64,000 nt of DNA from Symbiodinium natans. Taxonomy: Eukaryota; Sar; Dinophyceae; Suessiales; Symbiodiniaceae. A program made the translations under genes and the position numbers. Below, one piece after another: positions 19,575 to 28,759 of the stretch (position 1 is its first letter; every line of letters begins with the position of its first letter). The notes beneath the pieces were generated by a model. That model was not told where the DNA came from and did not search any database. It worked only from the letters and a program-made list of their open reading frames with translations. The stretch lies in contig CAJNDS010001380.1 of assembly GCA_905221605.1 (NCBI GenBank), positions 584,001 to 648,000 of the forward strand. The letters are read 5' to 3'.

Positions 19575-19619
19575 GCCGAAGCCAGCAAGCGTGCCGCGGA
19601 GGCGAAGCGTCAGCAAGAG
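19575..19619 (+). CDS. gene B mini-exon 5 (coiled coil)
   Basis: After GCCGCCAAG, 45 nt in phase 0 read AEASKRAAEAKRQQE to a GA donor (GAG|GACCCG). A CCCTAAA array precedes it and TTTAGGG follows. The Ala/Glu/Lys/Arg pattern is that of a long single alpha-helix or coiled coil. Confidence 0.65.
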
Positions 19620-19639
19620 GACCCGGTCCGCGGGTTCGC

Positions 19640-19712
19640 GGTTTAGGGTTTAGGGTTTAGGGTTTAGGGTTTAGGGTTTAGGGTTTAGGGTTTAGGGTTT
19701 AGGGTTTAGGGC
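19640..19712. repeat. TTTAGGG array
   Basis: Ten G-strand units downstream of mini-exon 5. Confidence 0.95.
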
Positions 19713-19950
19713 TTGGAGTTCGGGGTTGAGGGTTGAGGGTTGTCCCCCTTTTCTTTATTTCTTCTGGTGGGGCTCTTAGGACTTTAACCTTTTGGGTATT
19801 TTTCGGAAGCTATTTAAATAAGGAGCCTAGGAGTAAAACTTTTAGGAGGAGTTCAGAAGTCTGCGAAGTTTTCTTTTCAGGGTTGACGGTTTGGGGTTTG
19901 GGGGTTGGGAGAGTTGACGGTTGAGGGCCGAGGGTTTGGGCTTCATGTGA

Positions 19951-20081
19951 AGTAGGAGTACCCTTTTTATCTAGACCCAAACAGAATAAAATCAACTTTT
20001 TTCTGGGGACCCTTCAGTAGGAGTACCTTTTATCTAGACCCAAACAGAATAAAAATCACCCTTTTTTTCTGGGGACCCTTC
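19951..20081. repeat. 65-bp tandem duplication
   Basis: AGTAGGAGTACC to GGGGACCCTTCA occurs twice in direct tandem (19951-20015 and 20016-20081) with only small indels in T and A runs. Confidence 0.85.
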
Positions 20082-20460
20082 AAAACCCTAAGGGTCTAGG
20101 CTTCGAAGTTTCGGCTGGTCGGTTAAGGGCTTAGGTTTTTTGGTTTAATGAGGGGTTCCAATAAGGTTCAGGGGGAGGGGTTTAGGGTTGTCTTGGCTTA
20201 GGATTGGGGGTTAGGGGTTATCATGGGGTTTAGTGGGAGGGGCTTCTACCATGGTCACTCATGAGAGGCCGACACCCTAAACCCCAAACGCCCTGAAGGG
20301 GAAAGCCCATACGAACCCTTGCGTTCAGGCAGTTAGGGTAGAGCCCCTTATAGTTCGAAACCCACGGAAGTTATTTGTGGACTTTTGGGCTTAGGATTTG
20401 GGCTTAGGGCTGAGGGTTTAGGTTTGGGCTTAGGGCTTAGAGTTTAGGGCTTAGGGTTTA
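20082..20460. other. intron-like, degenerate G-strand units
   Basis: Mostly TTTAGGG-derived words and short unique sequence. I see nothing coding. Confidence 0.5.
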
Positions 20461-20540
20461 GGGTTTCCCTGAACACCTGGAGCCGCGGGTTGTCAACACT
20501 CCACCAGAAGCTGCACATTTAGTTTGGCTTTCTACAAGGT

Positions 20541-20646
20541 GAAAGGGTCCATGTAACTTTATAGTAAGTACTTGGGCCTTAAAGGGGTTCCCATATAGTA
20601 GCTTTAGGGCCCTAGTATATACGATATGGGTACATGGACCCTTAGG
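20541..20646. mobile_element. MITE-like element, family C copy 3
   Basis: AGGGTCCATGTAAC at the left and GGGTACATGGACCC at the right, with ACTTGGGCC and GGGCCCTAGT inner arms. A second left-type end (GGTCCATGTAC) follows at 20650, so two copies may abut. Confidence 0.7.
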
Positions 20647-20752
20647 GAAGGTCCATGTACTTACTTGGGCCCCACAGTCTTTATTTAGGAGGTACTTTAA
20701 GGTAGTGGGGTACTCGCAGCCCCCAAACCCCATAGCCCCCATATCCTAAGCC

Positions 20753-20846
20753 AGCCCTAAACCCTAAACCCTAAACCCTAAACCCTAAACCCTAAACCCT
20801 AAACCCTAAACCCTAAACCCTAAACCCTAAACCCTAAACCCTAAAC
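20753..20846. repeat. CCCTAAA array
   Basis: Thirteen perfect units upstream of mini-exon 6. Confidence 0.97.
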
Positions 20847-20870
20847 CGGGGCAGCGTAGCCCGGACGCAG

Positions 20871-20915
20871 GAGGCCGAGCGCATGCGGCGGGAGGCGGAA
20901 GCCAAGCAAGCTCAG
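20871..20915 (+). CDS. gene B mini-exon 6 (coiled coil)
   Basis: After GGACGCAG, 45 nt in phase 0 read EAERMRREAEAKQAQ to a GA donor (CAG|GAGGGG). Same length and phase as mini-exons 1 and 5. High helix propensity. Confidence 0.65.
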
Positions 20916-20954
20916 GAGGGGCGGGGCCCGAGAAAAAAGAGCCATTTTGCCTGG

Positions 20955-21420
20955 GTTTTGGGTTTAGGGTTTTAGGGTTTAGGGTTGAGGGTCTCAGGTT
21001 CAGAGTTTCGGGTTTAAGGTTTAGGGCACGATTTGCACGATTTGGAGGGTTATGGCCTGCTATTTTGTAGAGTTTGGGAGTCTCAGGCAAGGTTTAGGGT
21101 TCAGGGTCTAGGGTTTATAGCGAGTCATGGGGGCCGAGAGGTGTTATTCAGGGTTTCTGGGGTGTTTAGGGTGTAAGGTGTCGGGTTTTTTTTTTGCTTG
21201 TCGAAAGTGGAGTTTTTGCAAGGTTTGGGGAGGCCTTACAAGTGCCTACGGTTTTCGGGGCCTTGGTTTGAGGGTTTAGGCTCTTGATCGGAGTTGATGG
21301 ATTTTTAGGACGCAGGGTTGCTCGAAGCGGTGTTTGAAAGGTTGGTTCAGGACGAGGGCAGCGCGGCATGGTGTCTCCTTCTCAATGATAGCCCACCTGA
21401 ACCCTAAACCCTAAACCCGA
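20955..21420. other. intron-like, G/T-rich
   Basis: Degenerate TTTAGGG-like sequence at 20955-21180 and unique sequence after. No exon seen. Confidence 0.45.
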
Positions 21421-21552
21421 ACCGCCAAACTCCCAAACGCCTACGCACCCTTGCTGCAGAGTAGCCCATATTTTGCCATCCGCAGAAGGTTGACTCTGGC
21501 TCATGTCATACTGGTACAGTTTGAAGGGTAGTTGTCTGGAGCTTCTCTAGGT

Positions 21553-21735
21553 AAACCCCAAACCCTACACCCAACAAACCCTAAACCCCAAACCCCAAAC
21601 CCTAAACCCTAAACCCCAAACCCTAAACCCCAAACCCCAAACCCTAAACCCTCAACCCGAAACCCGAAACCCTAAACCCTAAACCCTAAACCCTAAACCC
21701 TAAACCCTAAACCCTAAACCCTAAACCCTAAACCC
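21553..21735. repeat. CCCTAAA/CCCCAAA array
   Basis: About 26 C-strand units, the left half rich in CCCCAAA, the right half pure CCCTAAA. Ends about 20 bp before mini-exon 7. Confidence 0.97.
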
Positions 21736-21754
21736 TTCCTGCGCGAGCTCGGAG

Positions 21755-21802
21755 GATGCGGCGAAGATCCAGCGCGAGGCCGATGCAAAGAAAGCAACTG
21801 AG
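21755..21802 (+). CDS. gene B mini-exon 7 (coiled coil)
   Basis: After GCTCGGAG, 48 nt in phase 0 read DAAKIQREADAKKATE to a GT donor (GAG|GTGCCA). TTTAGGG array at 21831 downstream. Confidence 0.65.
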
Positions 21803-22197
21803 GTGCCAGCAAGGGGGACTTAGAGCTGTTGGGGTTTAGGGTTTAGGGTTTAGGGTTTACGAAACCTACACCCGATACATCCCATGAGGCCTAAACCCTA
21901 TTGTGGTTTAAGGTTTAGGGTTTAATTAGGGTTTATGGGGTGTATAGGGGTTTACAGGGTTTAGAGGTTCTGTCGGGTTCAGAGGGTTGCTAGGGTTTGT
22001 AGGGTTCTAGGGTTTATAGTTTTGGGTTTTTGAGGCAGGCACCTCAAACTATACAGGGATCCTTGTCGTGAGGTACGCTGCATTCTTGTTGTATCAAGCC
22101 CCAAACCTCCAGCCCCAAACCCGAACTTTAGCCCTCTAACCCATACACTAACCCGAAATCTGTCCCCCCCCCCATCTCAAACCCTGACGACCATCCC

Positions 22198-22640
22198 TGC
22201 CGTTAAAACCGTCTTGGGGTGGCTCCTGGGGCTGGCACCTGTACCTCCACTTGAGGATGTGCCCAAGAGCTACGTGTGTTCTCGGAACCTCCTCGGAAAA
22301 CGACCACTACGGGCTCAACTGCTGCTTGCCACTTCGGCAGCTGCTGTGCTGCTGCTTGCGGGGTGCGATTTTTGGCGGAGGCATCCAGCTCCTGCGGTGA
22401 TAGCACCGCCAGCTGCAGTGCTGGGGCCGATTGCTCCGCCTGCGGACGATGTTGCGCCACAAGAGCTTGGTGGCATTCTCCAGACTTTTGACTGGACGCC
22501 GCCAGGCGGAAGGAGCCTGTCTTCCTGCCTCTTCCGCTTCCGCTGATTGATCGTGCGAGCTTTTAGCGACTTACAGTAGTGGCCAAGCTCTGCTTCAGTC
22601 AGATCGGATCCGCTATAGAACTGAAAGTGCACACTTTTTT
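22198..22640. other. telomere-repeat-free block with open frames on both strands
   Basis: Plus-strand (22214-22546) and minus-strand (22315-22632) frames of over 100 codons. The minus frame has a basic, helical N-terminal part (KARTINQRKRKRQEDR) and an Ala/Ser-rich tail. Direction cannot be decided and no family is recognised. It may be an inserted retrocopy in an intron of gene B. Confidence 0.25.
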
Positions 22641-22672
22641 GGGGCTTGTGAACTCAGCAACTAGAAGGGGTT
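22611..22672. mobile_element. fragment of the 18994 foldback element
   Basis: TATAGAACTGAAAGTG to GAACTCAGCAACTAG matches the right half of the element at 18994-19095. Confidence 0.55.
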
Positions 22673-22704
22673 TTGGGCTGAACCCTATGATACGGCAACG
22701 CCAG

Positions 22705-22743
22705 ACTGCGCAGGAGGAGGCAGAACGTAAGAAGCTGGCGGAG
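22705..22743 (+). CDS. gene B mini-exon 8 (coiled coil)
   Basis: After ACGCCAG the phase 0 sequence reads TAQEEAERKKLAE to a GT donor (GAG|GTGGGA). The EEAERK word is shared with mini-exon 3. Confidence 0.6.
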
Positions 22744-22759
22744 GTGGGAGCTGCTTGCC

Positions 22760-23335
22760 TGTAGGGCGGGGCCTGTAGGGTTCTAAGGTTCAGGGCGCAG
22801 GTGTAGGGTCCATACAGCTAGGGTTTGCGCATTACTTGGGCCTGCAAAATGCCCACGACTTTTGCGTGGTATTACTTGTATGTCAAGGGGTCTCCCGCAG
22901 CCCAAAAGCCGAAGCCCTCAATCCTAAATCCAACCATACTCGCTTGTAGAGTTTGGGCTTGCAGACAGGATCTTGCCATGAAAATTAGGGCAAAGACATA
23001 TACGTATGCATGTATATATATATATATATATGTTTATTTGGTTGTTTTTTGTTTATTTATTCATTTCTTTATTTACATATTTACATGAACACCTATTCGT
23101 GCACATGGCTCTGTCATAAGATGAGTCCTTTTTGAAGCAACAAGGCTTGATTTTAGTTGTGTCTGAAGCTTCAGGCTCCAGCCCGCCGCCACCCACAATT
23201 CAGGCGGTCACCAAGCACAAACACTAGCAAAGCAACACCTCCGTCCGCGAAACAACAGCTTCATCGACTTAGCGCCATCATCTCTTATGACTTGGATGTC
23301 GGCCGTCGTGCATCTCTTTCAATAGTTCTTTTATG
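22760..23335. other. intron with (TA)n and AT-rich sequence
   Basis: Unique sequence, a TA microsatellite at 23007-23030 and T-rich sequence to 23090. No exon seen before the CCCTAAA-like run at 23336-23380. Confidence 0.5.
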
Positions 23336-23401
23336 TACCCTAAATCCTAAACCCAAACCCCAAACCCTAAACCCAAAGGGTATCTTAGCCCTTCCTGCTA
23401 G

Positions 23402-23474
23402 GTCACCAGTTGGCTGAAGACCCAGGGCTTCGCGGACATCAATGCCCCCAAGAAGACCCGCCACATGGACGCAG
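23402..23474 (+). CDS. gene B exon 9 (ankyrin-like, first part)
   Basis: After CTGCTAG, 73 nt in phase 0 read VTSWLKTQGFADINAPKK and TRHMDA to a GA donor (GCAG|GAAGGT). The pattern hydrophobic-x-x-W/F-L-K-x-x-G-F-x-D-(I/V)-N-x-P precedes T-Y-P-L-H in ankyrin-like proteins. It joins in frame to 24583. The coiled-coil exons upstream are in phase with it, which suggests one protein. Confidence 0.6.
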
Positions 23475-23505
23475 GAAGGTTTTGGCCAGATTTCACCTCG
23501 GACTC

Positions 23506-23590
23506 TCCAGATCTTCCGAACCCCCCAACTAGGGGTCGTTATTCTGAATTCGGGTATGCTCATGCATTCAGCGGTTTTGGAAGATCTGGG
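23506..23590. mobile_element. MITE-like element, family B copy 7
   Basis: CCAGATCTTCCGAACCCCCC at the left and GGTTTTGGAAGATCTGGG at the right, with ATTCTGAATTCGGGTAT between. Confidence 0.7.
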
Positions 23591-23894
23591 TCTCTTTACT
23601 TACAGTTTTTCGTGTTGTACCCACTATTTCAGGGGTAGTTGCGACTAAACTGGAGGTAAAAAGGCTTTAGCCAAATTTCACCTCGGACTCCCCAGATATA
23701 CCCACTACTTGGGGGTTAGTTGCTACTAAACTGGAGGTAAATATATTTTTTTGTTGGCTTAGGGCTTCTGATTTCGGAAGCTCGGTCGGTGCATCATGTA
23801 CCGGGTAGGCCCCTGGGATACCTCCCTGAACCCTAAACACTAAACCGAGGATCATGAGTATTTTCGGAGGGTGTTAACGGGCCAACCTCGAGGT

Positions 23895-23977
23895 TTAGGG
23901 TTTAGGGTTTAGGGTTTAGGGTTTAGGGTTTAGGGTTTAGGGTTTAGGGTTTAGGGTTTAGGGTTTAGGGTTTAGGG
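23895..23977. repeat. TTTAGGG array
   Basis: About twelve perfect G-strand units. Confidence 0.97.
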
Positions 23978-24040
23978 GGATTAGGGAAGTAACCCCGACT
24001 GTTGGGTTGCGGGGAGACTTTGGGGTGCCCGGAGGTTAAT

Positions 24041-24186
24041 CCACTTGGAGGTTCAGGATACGTCGTAACCCATTCTAAGTGTAGTTCTGACCCACATATT
24101 GCGCCCCTTAAGCACCCTAGTCGGGTTATAGCTGTGGTGATAAGTACAGTTATACTTGGGTTGCTAAGTATTCTGAACCCCGGAGT
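24041..24186. mobile_element. MITE-like element, family A copy 1
   Basis: CACTTGGAGGTTCAGGATAC at the left and GTATTCTGAACCCCGGAG at the right. The interior holds AAGTGTAGTT, GGGTTATA and ATAAGTACAGTTATA, also seen in the copies at 28538, 31409 and 50600. Confidence 0.7.
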
Positions 24187-24312
24187 AGGGGTAGCTACAT
24201 GGTCCCTTAATTGGGTCCCTTAGCTTCTTTAAAGGGTTCCTGGGCCCTTGGGTTCTTATAGGGAGGGGCCCACTTTAAGGACCGGTATTCGGGGAACCAT
24301 GTACACGACCCT
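24187..24312. mobile_element. family C-like foldback fragment
   Basis: TACATGGTCCC near 24197 and GGAACCATGTAC near 24293 with GGGCCC inner arms. A diverged family C copy abutting family A. Confidence 0.45.
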
Positions 24313-24565
24313 AAGTCACCCTAAACCCTAAACCCCAAACCCTGAACCCTAAACCCTAAACCCTAAACCCTAAACCCTAAACCCTAAACCCTAAACCCTA
24401 TAAACCCTAAACCCTATAAACCCTAAACCCTATAAACCCTAATCCCTAAACCCCAGATCGTGTAAGTCTCGCGGCTTGAGGCTTCAGGGGCTTCGCAGAG
24501 TAAAGGGTGCCCTAAACCCTAAACCCTAAACCCTAAACCCTAAGCCCTAAGCCCTAAACCCTACA
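24313..24565. repeat. CCCTAAA arrays
   Basis: Two arrays (24313-24455 and 24510-24565) separated by a 55-bp unique piece. The first contains CCCTATAAA variants. Confidence 0.95.
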
Positions 24566-24582
24566 CCGACATAGTGCCCAAG

Positions 24583-24642
24583 GTGGCTGCATCGGCACCA
24601 GCGTGACGTACCCCTTGCACAAGGCGGTGGCGGATGGAAACA
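24583..24642 (+). CDS. gene B exon 10 (ankyrin-like, second part)
   Basis: After TGCCCAAG the frame reads GCIGTSVTYPLHKAVADGN to a GC donor (AACA|GCCGAA). TYPLHKAVADGN matches the T-x-L-H-x-A-x-x-x-G-(N/H) core of ankyrin repeats. The following helix (xxVxxLLxxGAD) was not found, so gene B is either incomplete or its last exons are hidden. Confidence 0.6.
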
Positions 24643-24655
24643 GCCGAAGCTCGGC

Positions 24656-24747
24656 AAGGGTTTAGGGTTTAGGGTTTGGGGTTTAGGGTTTGGGGTTTAG
24701 GGTTTAGGGTTTGGTGTTTAGGGTTTGAGGTTTAGGGTTTAGGGGTT
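24656..24747. repeat. TTTAGGG array
   Basis: G-strand array with TTTGGGG variants after exon 10. Confidence 0.95.
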
Positions 24748-24944
24748 AAGGGTTAAGGAGTTTCAGGTGTTTTGCGTTTATGGGGTTTCATGTCCAACTT
24801 CATGGGTTGCAGGGTTTCAGGTTTTTGGGTTTTTGTTTTGTTTTTTTTTGGGGGGTTTTGGTGTTTCATGGACCCTACAGCCCTCAAGGGGCTTACCCCC
24901 AAACCGCTCCCTGAGCCCTAAGTTGCTCCGTAAACCCTAGACCT

Positions 24945-25215
24945 TAAACCCCAAACCCCAAACCCCAAACCCCAAACCCCAAACCCCAAACCCCAAACCC
25001 CAAACCCCAAACCCCAAACCCCAAACCCCAAACCCCAAACCCCAAACCCCAAACCCTAAACCCTAAACCCTAAACCCTAAACCCTAGACCCTAGACCCTA
25101 GACCCTAAACCCTAAACCCTAAACCCTAAACCCAAACACTAAACCCTGAACCCTTAACCCCAAACCCTAAATCCCAAACCCGAAGCCCTAAACCCGAAAC
25201 CCCAAGCCCTTACCC
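24945..25215. repeat. block array: CCCCAAA, CCCTAAA, CCCTAGA
   Basis: First about 15 uniform CCCCAAA units, then CCCTAAA, then CCCTAGA, then CCCTAAA again. Each variant forms its own block, implying local amplification. Confidence 0.97.
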
Positions 25216-25226
25216 CAATAATTCAG

Positions 25227-25250
25227 GGCATTACGGGAGGTGCACCGGCC
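25227..25250 (+). CDS. gene C exon N1 (start of NBD1)
   Basis: After AATTCAG, 24 nt read ALREVHRP, resembling the L-x-D-V strand before the P-loop of ABC domains. A GC donor (CGGCC|GCTCAA) joins in frame to N2 (RP-K-VLHGKF). Short, so tentative. Confidence 0.45.
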
Positions 25251-25609
25251 GCTCAACCCACAGCCGAAACCCCTAAGCCCCAAAGTCACCCCAAGGGTGT
25301 TTCGGGGGGTTAGGGTCGAGGGTTTTGGATTTAGGGTTTAGGGTTTAGGGCTGAATTAAACTTCTCGACTGTTATTACAGGGGTCGGAATAATAGTAGTA
25401 GTGTTTCCTTACGGAGGGCCTATTTTTTGGGTCTTTTTTTTTTTTTGGGCCTTTTTTTTTTTTTTTTTGGTCGATTTTCTTGGTTTTTCCTAAGAAAACC
25501 ACCATTCCCTCCATATTTTAAAGGATTTGCTGCATTTTCGTGGTTTTTCGTACGAAAAACAGTAATTTCTCTGTGGTTGCATAGGAAAGCGTTATTTCTG
25601 GTAGGTTTT

Positions 25610-25785
25610 AGAAGGAAAGAAGGAAAGAAAGGAAGGAAGGAAGGATGAAAGAAAGGAAGAAAACAAGGAAGGAAGGAAGGAAGGAAGGAAGGAAGGAAGA
25701 AAGGAGGGAAGGAAGAAAGGAAGGAAACAAGGAAGGAAGAAAGGAAGGAAGAAAGGAAGGAAGCAAGGAAGGAAGAAAGGAAGCG
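25610..25785. repeat. GGAA/GAAA polypurine tract
   Basis: About 175 bp of GGAAGGAA and GAAAGGAAG words, almost pure purine on the + strand. A triplex- or slippage-prone sequence. Confidence 0.9.
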
Positions 25786-26605
25786 TGCTTCGAAGCCCAA
25801 GAAACTAGTTGAAAAACATCGTGTGAGCATTGTGTTTGCAAGTGGGGGGGGGCTGCGCCCCCCCCAACCCCCCCGCGTTTTTTGTTTTTTAAGCCGTGCA
25901 GAGCGCGCTTCAAAGCCCAAGAAACTTGTTGACACCCATCATGTGAGCAGGGTGTTTGCAAATGGGCGGGGGGGTGCGCCCCCCCCCAACCCCCCCCGCT
26001 TCTTTTAAGCCGTACCAAGCGTGCTTCAAAGCCCAAGAAACTAGTTGAAAAACATCGTGTGAGCATTGTGTTTGCAAATTGGGGGGGGGCTGGCGCCCCC
26101 CGCTTTTTTTAAGCTGTGCAGAGCGTGCTTCAAAGCCCAAGAAACTTGTTGACACCCATCATGTGAGCATGGTGTTTGCAAATGGGGAGGGGGCTGCGCC
26201 CCCCCCCAACCCCCCCCGCTTTTTTTAAGCCGTACCAAGCGTGCTTCCCAACCCAAGAAACTAGTTGAAAAACATCGTGTGAGCATTGCAAATGGGGGGG
26301 GGCTGCGCCCCCCCCAACCCCCCCGCTTCTTTTAAGCTGTACCAAGCGTGCTTCAAAGCCCAAGAAACTAGTTGAAAAACATCGTGTGTGCATTGTGTTT
26401 GCAAATGGGGGGGGGCTGCGCCCCCCCCAACCCCCCCGCTTTTTTTAAGCCGTGCAGAGCGTGCTTCAAAGCCCAAGAAATTTGTTGACACCCATCATGT
26501 GAGCAGGGTGTTTGCAAATGGGGGGGGGGGGCTGCGCCCCCCCAACCCCCCCCCGCTTCTGTTAAGCCGTACCAAGCGTGCTTCAAAGCCCGAGAAACTA
26601 GTTGA
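25785..26605. repeat. 112-bp satellite, block 1 (8 units)
   Basis: Units begin at GTGCTTC(A/G)AAGCCCAAGAA. Type A has CTAGTTGAAAAACATCG, type B has CTTGTTGACACCCATCA. Each carries a G7-10 CTGCG C7-9 hairpin. Order is A B A B A' A B A, where A' has a shortened interior. Confidence 0.9.
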
Positions 26606-26789
26606 AAAAAAAGTATGAATCCGATGAAAATATAGAGGGAATGATAGAAACCAAGAAAACGAACCAAATAGGGTTTTCCCTAGGACAAACTAAGGAAAAG
26701 CAACGTACGCTTTGACGTTTGACGAAATCCGTCCAAAATGTAATCAGAAGAGGGTTTCCTTAGGAAAAACGAACGAAAACCTCGTTTTT

Positions 26790-27385
26790 TTCAAGCCGTG
26801 CAGAGCGTGCTTCAAAGCCCAAGAAACTTGTTGACACCCGTCATGTGAGCATGGTGTTTGCAAATGGGGGGGGGGGCTGCGCCCCCCCCAACCCCCCCCC
26901 CGCTTCTTTTAAGCCGTACCAAGCGTGCTTCAAAGCCCAAGAAACTAGTTGAGAAACATCGTGTGAGCATTGTGTTTGCAAATGGGGGGGGCTGCGCCCC
27001 CCCCAACCCCCCCGCTTTTTTTAAGCCGTGCAGAGCGTGCTTCAAAGCCCAAGAAACTTGTTGACACCCATCATGTGAGCAGGGTGTTTGCAAATGGGGG
27101 GGGGGCTGCGCCCCCCCCCAACCCCCCCCGCTTCTTTTAAGCCGTACCAAGCGTGCTTCCCAAAGCCCAAGAAACTAGTTGAAAAACATCGTGTGAGCAT
27201 TGCAAATGGGGGGGGCTGCGCCCCCCCCAACCCCCCCGCTTCTTTTAAGCTGTACCAAGCGTGCTTCAAAGCCCAAGAAACTAGTTGAAAAACATCGTGT
27301 GTGCATTGTGTTTGCAAATGGGGGGGGCTGCGCCCCCCCCAACCCCCCCGCTTTTTTTAAGCCGTGCAGAGCGTGCTTCAACCTA
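26790..27385. repeat. 112-bp satellite, block 2 (6 units)
   Basis: Order is B A B A' A then a truncated unit. The run A B A' A B is the same as in block 1, so this is probably a segmental copy about 450 bp long. Confidence 0.9.
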
Positions 27386-27662
27386 AGGGAAATTACAGGA
27401 AATCCGTCCAAAATGTAAAAAAATAGGTTTTTCCCTATGAAAAACCAACGAAAACCTCAGGGAAATGACAGAAAATCCGTCCAAAATGTAAGGAAAGTAG
27501 GGTTTTTCCTAGAGAAAACCAAGGAAATCGACCAAAAAAAAAAGACCAAAAAAAAACTCCACCCGTTAACAACTAAAATGTTTTCCCTAATGTTATGGGA
27601 TCCAAAGGGGTGGGTGGTATTTTTTCGAGCTTGACGAGTGAAATCTGAACTTGAGATGCTGA

Positions 27663-27766
27663 ACCTAAACCCTGACCCTAAAGCCTAAATCCTAAACCCG
27701 AAACCCTAAACCCTAAACCCTAAACCCTAAATCCTAAACCCTAAACCCTAAACCCTAAACCCTAAG
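27663..27766. repeat. CCCTAAA array ending at the acceptor of exon N2
   Basis: C-strand units. The final CCTAAG supplies the AG acceptor of the Walker A exon. Confidence 0.93.
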
Positions 27767-27826
27767 AAAGGTCCTCCATGGCAAGTTTACCCTGATCACC
27801 GGCCCGGTTGGCAGTGGCAAGAGCAC
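27767..27826 (+). CDS. gene C exon N2: NBD1 Walker A
   Basis: 60 nt read KVLHGKFTLITGPVGSGKS with the next codon (Thr) split across the GC donor (AGCAC|GCCCTT). GPVGSGKST is the P-loop that binds ATP phosphates, and the PVGSGKS form is typical of ABCC NBD1. It joins N3 in frame. Confidence 0.85.
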
Positions 27827-27834
27827 GCCCTTTG

Positions 27835-28530
27835 GGCGCTGAGGAAGGAAGGCTTTGGGAGTTCGATCTTCCAGCCTCCGGAGATTCGGTTTGGTTTAGG
27901 ATTTCAGGGTTCAGGGTTCAGGGTTCAGGGCTTCGGGGCTTCGGGTTTGGGGTTTAGGGGTTAGGGGAAATTTGTGTGTTTTGGGGGGTTTCATTGTGTT
28001 CTTTTTGGGACTTGAGAGGATGTTGAGGGTTCCGAGGGTGGCTGGAAGAGGCCTTGCGGGCGCCAGCTTTGCAAAGCTACATCTGTGTGCAGGTTGGGGC
28101 GGGCTCCTGCTTGAAGGGGGTAGCTTGTTGAAATAAGGTGCCGTGCCCTTTAATGATCCGCAAGGTTTTGTGTGTGAGCTAAACAACACAAGGTCGATGT
28201 TTTTAGCGTGAGAATTGCTCAAGGGCCACTTCCACTTTGCTGCCGTCGAATGTGCGCGATCTCCGGAAAGTGAGCTTCGGGTTTAGGGTTCAGGGTTCCT
28301 CACTTCCTGTGAGGAAAAAATGCAGGTTTCCGAAAAAGGGGGGGGGGGGGTACCCCGTTTCCTGGCCGTCACACGCTTCGGCCAAGCACAGGTTCGAAAA
28401 AGGGGTGCCCCTTTTATACCCCAAGTAGAGTAGAGTCGCCTTACAGCGACCCCCAAAAAGGGCACCGCGATGTTCGAAAGCCCCAATTTGGGCCTGCGAG
28501 GACAACATGGTCATGCATCGCTTTCGGGTC
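27835..28530. other. intron: unique sequence, foldback near 28320
   Basis: G-strand fragments at 27895-27990, unique GC-rich sequence, and a G12 foldback-like piece at 28318-28480 with TTTCCGAAAAAGGGG and GGTTCGAAAAAGGGG words. No exon. Confidence 0.45.
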
Positions 28531-28537
28531 TTCTGTG

Positions 28538-28734
28538 GTGCTTGGAGGTTCATGGTACTTACAAACCCAAGAATAGCTGTACTTATCACCCACTTCTAGG
28601 CCCTCAAGTGCCCTAGTATGGTTATCATTGGGTTATAAGTACAGTTCTTATTGGGGTTACTGAGTACCCCTAAACCCTACACCCTAAACCATTGGAACCC
28701 TAAACCGTTGGTTCAATAAGTACCCTGAACCTCC
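28538..28734. mobile_element. MITE-like element, family A copy 2, interrupted by CCCTAAA
   Basis: GCTTGGAGGTTCATGGTAC at the left and GTACCCTGAACCTCCC at the right. A short degenerate CCCTAAA run (28669-28705) sits inside the right half. Confidence 0.75.
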
Positions 28735-28759
28735 CAATATGGTTATTATTGGGACCCAG

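Larger units (their letters stand above)
25440..27566. mobile_element. composite 2.1-kb repeat element with inverted ends and G/C hairpin satellites
   Basis: The outer ends are inverted: the left has a T-rich tract, GGTCGATTTTCTTGG and GGTTTTTCC (25447-25500); the right has GGTTTTTCC, CCAAGGAAATCGACC and an A-rich tract (27500-27566). Inside are a GGAA-type purine tract (25610-25785) and fourteen units of a roughly 112-bp satellite in two blocks. They are separated by a non-satellite segment (26606-26790) that also resembles the ends. The many open frames with repeated LGFEARSARLKK-like peptides are translations of the satellite. The element lies in an intron of gene C. Confidence 0.75.

Noticed and set aside
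20937-20960. Dinoflagellate spliced-leader-like sequence (AGCCATTTTG)
   Set aside because: Only about 10 bases agree and the context differs; it lies in an intron of gene B.
25420-27418. Many overlapping frames with LGFEARSARLKK-like repeats on both strands
   Set aside because: They are translations of the 112-bp satellite in all frames; no start or domain common to a gene.
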